From: Aestuariibius violaceus
GTDB lineage: Bacteria; Pseudomonadota; Alphaproteobacteria; Rhodobacterales; Rhodobacteraceae
DNA: 64,000 bases
Direction: 5' to 3'
Assembly: GCF_040779325.2 (NCBI RefSeq)
Contig: NZ_JBFONT020000001.1
Coordinates: 248,001 to 312,000 of the forward strand
Positions 17,994 to 24,376 of the stretch are shown here, piece by piece. The first letter of the stretch is position 1. Each line of letters opens with the position of its first letter. The notes under the pieces were generated by a model. It was given only the letters and a program-made list of their open reading frames with translations, was not told the origin of the DNA and did not search any database. The translations under genes were made by a program, and so were the position numbers.

Positions 17994-20278
17994 ACGCGGA
18001 TCCCGATACCTTCGCCGCGATCGGCCAGGCGACGCAGCTGATCCCGACCAGGCAGGTACGGATCAGGCCAGGCGGTCTCCTCATCGCCCAACGCTGCAGC
18101 CGCATGGAGCGTCCAATAGGGGTCGGCAAGATGGGGACGTGCGAGGCATACCAGATCCGCGCGCCCCGCCATCAGGATAGAGTTCAGGTGGTCGGGCTCG
18201 TAGATATTTCCCACCGCCATCGTCGGAATGCCGCGTTCGTTGCGGATCCTGTCAGAGAACCGCGTCTGGAACATCCGGCCGTAGACAGGCCGGGCCTCGA
18301 CCGATGTCTGGCCGGCCGACACATCCACGATGTCGACACCCGCGTCGCGGAACATCTGGGCAATCTCCACGGCCTCTTCACCCCCGATACCCCGATCACC
18401 GACCCAATCCGTGGCCGAGATCCGCACGCTCATGGGTTTTTCCTCAGGCCAGGTGGCACGCATGGCGCGGAATACGTCCAGCGGGTAACGCATCCGGTTC
18501 TCGAGTGAGCCGCCATACTCGTCGGTGCGAATGTTGGACAGGGGCGAGATGAAGGACGAGATCAGATAGCCGTGGGCGGCATGTAACTCGATCATGTCGA
18601 AGCCCGCGCGCGCGGCCATTTCGGTCGCTGTCACGAATTCGGCTTTGACGCGATCCATCTCGGCACGATCCATCTCTTTGGGTATAGCATTCCTGTCAGA
18701 CCACGGCAGCGGCGAAGCCGAGAGCAGCGGCCAGTTGCCATCCGCGAGCGGTGCGTCCATCTCCTCCCACCCGAGCTGCGTCGATCCCTTCCTGCCGGAG
18801 TGACCGATCTGCATGCAAAGCTTCGCGTCGGTCTCGGCATGGACGAAATCGACAAGCCGGGTCCACGCCGCTTCGTGCTCTGGCGCATAAAGGCCCGGAC
18901 ATCCAGGAGTGATCCGCCCCTCGGCGCTGACACATGTCATCTCGATGTAGACAAGGCCCGCCCCGCCCTTTGCCCGTTCCGCATAATGGGCGAAATGCCA
19001 GTCCGTCGGGCAGCCATCGACGGCCTTGTACTGGGCCATCGGAGAAACGACGACACGGTTCTTCAGGCGCATTTCCCGCAGCGTGAAGGGCGCGAACATC
19101 GGCGCGCGATGCACACCATTCGCGCCTGATTGCGTCTGGAACCATTCTTCGGCCCCGCGGAGCCATTCGGCATCCCGAAGGCGCAGGTTCTCGTGGCTGA
19201 TCCGCTGCGAGCGTGTCAGCAGCGAATAGTTGAACTGCACCGGATCGAGGTGGAGATACCGCTCCACATCCTCGAACCATTCGGTCGAATTCCGGGCCGC
19301 CGACTGCAAGCGCAGCACGTCGAGCCGCCGATCTTCCTGATACTTCTCGAACGCCGCTTCAAGCGTCGGCTCGGTATCGACGAATTCCGCCAGCGCGATG
19401 GCGCTTTCCAACGCCAGTTTCGTACCAGACCCGATCGAAAAGTGCGCCGTGGCGGAAGCATCTCCCAGCAAGACGACATTCTTATGGTGCCACTTCTCGC
19501 AAAGCACCCGGTTGAAATTGAGCCACGCCGACCCGCGCAGGTGCTTTGCGTTCGAGATCAGGTCGTGGCCATCAAGGTGATTGGCAAAGATCGCCTCGCA
19601 GGCCGCGATGGTCTCGTCCTGGGTCATGTCGCCGAAGCCCCACTTCGCCCAGGTCTCCTCAGCGCATTCGACGATGAACGTCGCGGTGTCCTCGTCGAAC
19701 TGGTAGGCATGGGCCCAGACCCAGCCATGCTTCGTCTTCTCGAAGATGAAGGTGAATGCGTCGTCGAACTTCGCGCGGGTACCCAGCCAGACGAACTTGC
19801 AGGCGCGGCGGTCGATCTCTGGCTTGAAGTGTTCGGCAAAGTGCGTGCGTGTGCGAGAGTTCACGCCATCCGCCGCGACGACCAGATCGTACTCCTCCAT
19901 GCAGGTCTCGATGTCATCGATCTCGGTCTCGAAGCGTAGATCGACGCCAAGCTCCCGCGCGCGATCCTGCAGCAACAGCAACATGCACTTGCGCCCGATA
20001 CCGCAGAAACCATGCCCGGTAGAGACGGTGCGCACGCCGTCATGCACGACGGCGATATCGTCCCAATAGGCAAAATGCGCGTGGATCATCTCGGCAGATT
20101 GCGGATCGTTTGCTTTAAGGTTGGTCAGCGTTTCGTCCGACAAGACCACGCCCCAACCGAACGTGTCGTCTGCTCTGTTACGCTCGATCACCGTCACTTC
20201 GTGTGACGGATTGCGAAGCTTCAGGCTTATGGCGAAGTACAGTCCGGCGGGGCCCCCGCCTAGGCAGACAACTCTCAT
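17990..20278 (-). CDS. two-domain flavoprotein: 2-aminobenzoyl-CoA monooxygenase/reductase (salicylyl-CoA hydroxylase family)
   Basis: 762 residues from MRVVCLGGG. Domain 1 (about 1-370): FAD monooxygenase with GGGPAG, WGVVLSDET, VVAADGVNSRTR and VLLGDASATAHFSIGSGTK. Domain 2 (about 395-755): Old Yellow Enzyme type NADH:flavin oxidoreductase with FAPFTLREMRLKNRVVVSPM, the HSGRKG and HAAHGYLISSFISPLSN motifs. This fusion is the hallmark of the Azoarcus-type 2-aminobenzoyl-CoA monooxygenase/reductase, which hydroxylates and then reduces the ring of the CoA thioester. The nearest alternative is salicylyl-CoA 5-hydroxylase. It is the first gene of the minus-strand operon, next to the 34-bp palindrome. 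Confidence 0.88.
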   Translation of the reverse strand: MRVVCLGGGPAGLYFAISLKLRNPSHEVTVIERNRADDTFGWGVVLSDETLTNLKANDPQSAEMIHAHFAYWDDIAVVHDGVRTVSTGHGFCGIGRKCMLLLLQDRARELGVDLRFETEIDDIETCMEEYDLVVAADGVNSRTRTHFAEHFKPEIDRRACKFVWLGTRAKFDDAFTFIFEKTKHGWVWAHAYQFDEDTATFIVECAEETWAKWGFGDMTQDETIAACEAIFANHLDGHDLISNAKHLRGSAWLNFNRVLCEKWHHKNVVLLGDASATAHFSIGSGTKLALESAIALAEFVDTEPTLEAAFEKYQEDRRLDVLRLQSAARNSTEWFEDVERYLHLDPVQFNYSLLTRSQRISHENLRLRDAEWLRGAEEWFQTQSGANGVHRAPMFAPFTLREMRLKNRVVVSPMAQYKAVDGCPTDWHFAHYAERAKGGAGLVYIEMTCVSAEGRITPGCPGLYAPEHEAAWTRLVDFVHAETDAKLCMQIGHSGRKGSTQLGWEEMDAPLADGNWPLLSASPLPWSDRNAIPKEMDRAEMDRVKAEFVTATEMAARAGFDMIELHAAHGYLISSFISPLSNIRTDEYGGSLENRMRYPLDVFRAMRATWPEEKPMSVRISATDWVGDRGIGGEEAVEIAQMFRDAGVDIVDVSAGQTSVEARPVYGRMFQTRFSDRIRNERGIPTMAVGNIYEPDHLNSILMAGRADLVCLARPHLADPYWTLHAAAALGDEETAWPDPYLPGRDQLRRLADRGEGIGIRV

Positions 20279-20334
20279 CGCGCGCTCTCCTGATCTTCGG
20301 CGCCTTTCCCTAAAACACTGAACGGACATCGACG

Positions 20335-20368
20335 AAATTTCAAGCCTAAAACTTTAGGCTTGAAATTT
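20335..20368. promoter_or_regulatory. 34-bp perfect palindrome, probable MarR operator between divergent operons
   Basis: Left arm AAATTTCAAGCCTAAA (20335-20350), centre AC, right arm TTTAGGCTTGAAATTT (20353-20368): 16-bp arms with no mismatch. Read in either direction, TTGAAA near the end of the palindrome can serve as a -35 box, so one bound repressor could block both operons. Lies 57 bp before the monooxygenase/reductase start and 27 bp before the decayed hydratase frame. Confidence 0.85.
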
Positions 20369-20394
20369 ACGCGGCAAGGCTGAAGAACGTCACC

Positions 20395-20727
20395 ATGGGA
20401 AGTGTCCTCATCACCGAAAGACGGGGCGCGGTGCTGCACCTCCGGTTGAACCGGGCCAAGCGGCAAGACGCGCTCAACGTGCTGCCTCTTGGAGCGAATG
20501 CAGAGGAGCTGACCTCGGCTGCCGACAACCCGGAGGTGCCTCCCGCGGCAGTGGTTGTCTCCGGCGGCCGGCGGCTGATCGCACGTGCCGTTCCGGATAC
20601 TCATGCGCTTCAGCCGCAAGACCGGAATGCCGCCCGCGGCATCGCCGATCGTGCCCTCGCCGCACCGCATATCGGCGCCGGGCAGAGAACCGCGCTGGCC
20701 CTAGAAGCACTTCCCAAGGAGGTCTGA
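20395..20727 (+). pseudogene. decayed enoyl-CoA hydratase remnant
   Basis: A 110-residue frame whose first half (ITERRGAVLHLRLNRAKRQDALN, then VPPAAVVVSGGRR and THALQPQD) follows the N-terminus of crotonase-family proteins, normally about 260 residues. The oxyanion-hole motif (usually AAGAD after the SGG) is replaced by LIARAVPD, and the middle of the fold, including the second active-site loop, is absent. It ends 3 bp before the GcdH-like gene. Best read as a hydratase with a large internal deletion and drift; translation of the remnant is possible but no activity is expected. Confidence 0.6.
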
Positions 20728-20730
20728 TCC

Positions 20731-21981
20731 ATGTCTGCCAAGGATATCCGACACGACGGTGAAACCCCGGCGGTCGCCACACCGCAAAGCGCCCGCGCCA
20801 AGGCACCCTCCTATGTGTGGGACGACCCGATGCTGCTCGACGCTCAACTGACCGATGAGGAGCGCATGATCCGCGACGCGGCCCATGCCTACTGCCAGGA
20901 TCGGCTGATGGCCCGCGTCGTCGAAGCAAACCGCAAGGAAGTCTTCCACCGCGAGATCATGACCGAACTCGGCGAGCTGGGTCTGCTCGGGCCAACCATC
21001 CCCGAACAATACGGCGGCGCCGGAGCGAGCTATGTCGGCTATGGCCTGATCGCCCGCGAGATCGAGCGCGTGGATAGCGGCTATCGCTCGGCCATGTCGG
21101 TTCAATCCTCGCTCGTCATGCACCCGATCTTTGCCTATGGCACGGACGACCAGCGCAGCAAGTTCCTGCCGAAACTGGCGACTGGCGAGTGGGTGGGCTG
21201 CTTTGGACTGACAGAGCCCGATGCCGGCTCCGATCCGGGATCGATGACGACCCGGGCGACGAAGGTCGACGGGGGCTACCTCATTTCGGGATCGAAGAAC
21301 TGGATCTCGAACAGTCCCATTGCGGATGTCGCCATCGTCTGGGCCAAGTCCGACGCCCATGACGGCAAGATCAAGGGCTTCATTCTCGAACGCGGGATGA
21401 AGGGTCTGGAGACCCCCAAGATCGAAGGCAAGTTCAGTCTGCGTGCCTCGATCACCGGCATGATCATGATGGATGAGGTCTTCGTTCCCGATGAAAACCT
21501 CCTGCCGGAGGTTTCCGGTCTGGCCGGTCCGTTCGGCTGCCTGAACCGCGCACGCTACGGCATTGCCTGGGGGGCGATGGGCGCCGCCGAAGCCTGCCTC
21601 GCGGCAGCACGCCAATACACGCTCGACCGCAGCCAGTTCGCCCGTCCATTGGCACAAACGCAGCTGATCCAGAAGAAACTCGCCGACGCCCATACCGAGA
21701 TCGCTCTCGGCCTCCAGGGCGCGCTGCGGCTCGGGCGCATGATGGATGATCATGAAGCTCCGGTGGAACTCATCAGCCTGATGAAGCGCAACAATTGCGG
21801 CAAGGCGCTGACCATTGCGCGCGAGGCCCGCGACATGCTGGGTGGCAACGGCATCTCGGATGAATACCCGGTGATCCGTCACGTGATGAACCTGGAAGCG
21901 GTCAACACCTATGAAGGCACGCACGACATCCACGCGCTGATCCTGGGGCGTGCGATCACCGGTCTTCAGGCCTTCGCCTGA
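20731..21981 (+). CDS. gcdH: glutaryl-CoA dehydrogenase-like acyl-CoA dehydrogenase
   Basis: 416 residues, with the N-terminal extension typical of GCDH (SYVWDDPMLLDAQLTDEERMIRDAA). Other marks: LGPTIPEQYGGAGAS, FGLTEPDAGSDPGSM, DMLGGNGISDEYPVIRH and the catalytic-Glu region NTYEGTHDIHALILGRAITG, which matches glutaryl-CoA dehydrogenases closely. GCDH oxidises and decarboxylates glutaryl-CoA to crotonyl-CoA, a known end of tryptophan and lysine breakdown; here it may process glutaryl-CoA or a ring-opened analogue. AAGGAGG lies 8 bp upstream. Thioesterase follows with a one-base overlap. Confidence 0.88.
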   Translation: MSAKDIRHDGETPAVATPQSARAKAPSYVWDDPMLLDAQLTDEERMIRDAAHAYCQDRLMARVVEANRKEVFHREIMTELGELGLLGPTIPEQYGGAGASYVGYGLIAREIERVDSGYRSAMSVQSSLVMHPIFAYGTDDQRSKFLPKLATGEWVGCFGLTEPDAGSDPGSMTTRATKVDGGYLISGSKNWISNSPIADVAIVWAKSDAHDGKIKGFILERGMKGLETPKIEGKFSLRASITGMIMMDEVFVPDENLLPEVSGLAGPFGCLNRARYGIAWGAMGAAEACLAAARQYTLDRSQFARPLAQTQLIQKKLADAHTEIALGLQGALRLGRMMDDHEAPVELISLMKRNNCGKALTIAREARDMLGGNGISDEYPVIRHVMNLEAVNTYEGTHDIHALILGRAITGLQAFA

Positions 21982-22427
21982 TGGCTGTCTTCCAGTGGCA
22001 GCGCCAGATCATGTTCCGCGACTGTGATCCGGCGGGAATCGTGTTCTACCCGCGGTACTTTGAAATGATGAACGATTGCGTCGAGACGTTTTTTGATCAG
22101 GCCATAGGCTGGTCTTTCGGTCAGATGCATATCAACGATGGTCTGGGCGTTCCGATGGGGCAGATATCCACTCGGTTCGAGGCGCCGTCCCGCCTCGGCG
22201 ACGTTACGCATTGGCGGATGTGGCTGACGCGGCTGGGGGGAGCGTCTGTGGATTTCGCTATGGAAGCGCTCGGGGGCGATGCCAGTCAGAATGAAACCAG
22301 GCCAGAGCGCAGGCTAAGAACGGAAGGGACGCTTGTGTGTGTCGATGTCCAGGCAATGAAGTCGCATAGATGGCCCGAGGCGATCCGCACCCGGTTGGCG
22401 CCCTATCTTGAGGAGGGCACAGCGTGA
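21981..22427 (+). CDS. acyl-CoA thioesterase, 4-hydroxybenzoyl-CoA thioesterase family
   Basis: 148 residues, hot-dog fold. The signature FRDCDPAGIVFYPRYFEMMND contains the catalytic Asp (D in DPAG) of the 4HBT family. It could release CoA from dead-end aryl or ring-opened thioesters. Start overlaps the GcdH-like stop; its own stop overlaps the RidA-like start, so the three are coupled. Confidence 0.88.
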   Translation: MAVFQWQRQIMFRDCDPAGIVFYPRYFEMMNDCVETFFDQAIGWSFGQMHINDGLGVPMGQISTRFEAPSRLGDVTHWRMWLTRLGGASVDFAMEALGGDASQNETRPERRLRTEGTLVCVDVQAMKSHRWPEAIRTRLAPYLEEGTA

Positions 22428-22822
22428 GCACCATCACCGTTCACCCCGACGGCTGGAAACCAGCCAAGGGGTATGCCAACGGCATGATTGCCGAAGGGCG
22501 CGTCTTGTTTGTCGGCGGCCAGATCGGCTGGAACGCGCATCAGGTCTTTGAGCATGATGATTTCATCGGCCAGATGCGTCAGGCCCTGCGCAACGTAGCC
22601 GATGTGGTCCAGGCCGCCGGCGGCTCGGTTGAGAACATTGCCCGGATGACGTGGTATGTGACAGACAAGGGCGACTATCTCGCCCACCAGAAGAAGGTGG
22701 GACAGGCCTATCGCGAGGTGATGGGCTATCATTTTCCCGCCATGACCATGGTGGTGGTCAGCGCCCTCATCGAAGATGCCGCAAAGGTGGAAATCGAGGC
22801 GACGGCTGTCCTCCCGCGATGA
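22424..22822 (+). CDS. RidA/YjgF-family protein lacking the usual catalytic Arg
   Basis: 132 residues from a GTG start. RidA-fold landmarks: MIAEGRVLFVGGQIGWN, QALRNVADVVQAAGGSVENIARMTWYV and the C-terminal VEIEATAVLP. RidA enzymes hydrolyse reactive enamines/imines, as would arise from an amino-bearing ring after cleavage, and RidA-like genes accompany aminobenzoate and aminomuconate pathways. The segment that normally reads PAR (substrate-carboxylate Arg) is PAMTMVVV here, so the deaminase Arg is replaced by Met. Last gene of the plus-strand operon. Confidence 0.85.
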   Translation: MSTITVHPDGWKPAKGYANGMIAEGRVLFVGGQIGWNAHQVFEHDDFIGQMRQALRNVADVVQAAGGSVENIARMTWYVTDKGDYLAHQKKVGQAYREVMGYHFPAMTMVVVSALIEDAAKVEIEATAVLPR

Positions 22823-23380
22823 CTGCTCGCTTCAAAAGCTCCAAAAGCCCGCCGCGATAGCTCTAGATCAGAGATACGCTCATCGCCGAACGGCGGTGGC
22901 GTTTCTCCCTGTGAACGCGCAGTCCCGCGCCACACCTGCCGGGGGTCACGACTGTCCCCAGTTGCTGCAAGCCAAACATCCAAGATACTGCACGACATAA
23001 GACCAATCGCTTCGGCGGGGCCGCCCCGTGACATAGCTGTTGGTCGCCGACGGCCGGCTGCGGATGAAGACCCGCAAGCGGCCCGTCGCATGAGCTGCGC
23101 TGAGACGTCACTCTGGCCCGATGCAGCTGCTGATGCCTTCGATCTGCAAGAAAGATGTCTGAGCTGAAAGAGGACACACGTGTGGCGCACGCGTGTTCCA
23201 CCCTTCCGGCACATCTGCAGCCGTCATCTCGTGCTGACCTGCCCGACCTGCCACTGACGAGCCGTTCTTTCCATTTATCCTCTGCATTTCGGAAGCGCCG
23301 GCTTGACCGAACGCAAGGCATGACGCGCAGGTTCTGACCAAACTCCCGGGGTGTTGTCAGTTGTTGCGGAGCACCCGATC
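22823..23380. other. intergenic region, no gene recognised
   Basis: About 560 bp between the RidA-like gene and the HlyD gene. Short frames on both strands do not resemble known proteins and have uneven codon use. It may hold the promoter for the export operon and a terminator for the catabolic operon (a weak CGCCG-AA-CGGCG hairpin lies about 65 bp after the RidA stop), or unrecognised gene debris. Confidence 0.4.
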
Positions 23381-24376
23381 ATGAGAAGAACGACAAGCGC
23401 TGGTCTCGCCGCGGTGGCGCTCCTGCTCGCGGGTGCGGCGGCCTATGTGCTCATCTCGGAAAACGGCGAAGGGTTGCCGGATGGCTTCGTCCAAGGCAAC
23501 GGACGGATCGAAGCGGAGCAGGTCGAAATCGCTCCAACCATGCCCGGACGCGTCGCACAGGTCATGGCGGCCGAGGGCAGTCTGGTTGCCTCGGGCGAGG
23601 TTCTGGTCGAGATGGATACCGACGAGCTCTTGGCTACGCTGGACCGGGCCAAGGCCGAGGTCGCACTCGCTCGTCAGACGAAGGCGGAAGCCGAAGCCAT
23701 CGTCTTGCAGCGGCAAAGCGAGCAGCTTCGGGCGACCCATGAACTCGACCGCGCAAGGGCGCTTCTGGCCGGTCAGAATATCTCAGAGACCGTTTTCGAA
23801 GAACGCGAAACCGCCCACCACGTCGCCGTAGCAGTCCATGGCGCGGCCAGGGCTCGTGTCGCAACCGCCGAGAGCCAGATCGCAGCCGCGCAGGCCGAGG
23901 TTCGCCGGATCGCCGCGCAGATCGAGGACAGCACGCTCTTCGCACCCATGGAGGGTCGTGTGCTCTATCGATTGGCGGAGCCGGGTGAGGTCGTCGGCGC
24001 GGGCGAGCCGATCCTAACGCTTCTCAGCCTCGAGGACGTCTATATGGAGGTGTTTCTCCCGGCCCGTGAAGCAGGCCTTCTGCCGATCGGGGCCGAGGCG
24101 CGCATCGTGCTCGACGCTTTGCCGGACTTCGCCATCCCTGCCTCCGTCAGCTTCGTCTCGCCCGAGGCGCAGTTCACGCCGAAGCAGGTTGAAACATTGA
24201 GCGAACGCGAGCAGCTGGTCTTCCGCGTCCGTGTCCGCATCCCGGAAAACCTCGTCGCGGGCCGGATCGAGCATGTGAAAACCGGTCTGCGCGGCGTCGC
24301 TGTGATCCGGCTCAGCTCCGACAGCGCTTGGCCCGAGGCGCTGGAGCGGCGCATTCCGCCAGAGCTCTTCGAATGA
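23381..24376 (+). CDS. HlyD-family membrane fusion protein (YhiI-like)
   Basis: 331 residues. N-terminal membrane anchor (AGLAAVALLLAGAAAYVLI, about 6-25), a lipoyl/barrel-sandwich half (IEAEQVEIAPTMPGRVAQVMAAEGSLVASGEVLVEMD), a coiled-coil hairpin (about 90-175, Ala/Glu/Gln-rich), the second lipoyl half (STLFAPMEGRVLYRLAEPGEVV) and a beta-barrel domain. It links the inner-membrane ABC pump to an outer-membrane exit. The start at 23381 gives a compact signal anchor. Coupled by ATGA to the RbbA-like gene. Confidence 0.88.
   Translation: MRRTTSAGLAAVALLLAGAAAYVLISENGEGLPDGFVQGNGRIEAEQVEIAPTMPGRVAQVMAAEGSLVASGEVLVEMDTDELLATLDRAKAEVALARQTKAEAEAIVLQRQSEQLRATHELDRARALLAGQNISETVFEERETAHHVAVAVHGAARARVATAESQIAAAQAEVRRIAAQIEDSTLFAPMEGRVLYRLAEPGEVVGAGEPILTLLSLEDVYMEVFLPAREAGLLPIGAEARIVLDALPDFAIPASVSFVSPEAQFTPKQVETLSEREQLVFRVRVRIPENLVAGRIEHVKTGLRGVAVIRLSSDSAWPEALERRIPPELFE

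Noticed and set aside
23155..23337. A small plus-strand gene before the HlyD gene
   Set aside because: No ribosome site, no recognisable homology and composition like the flanking non-coding DNA.
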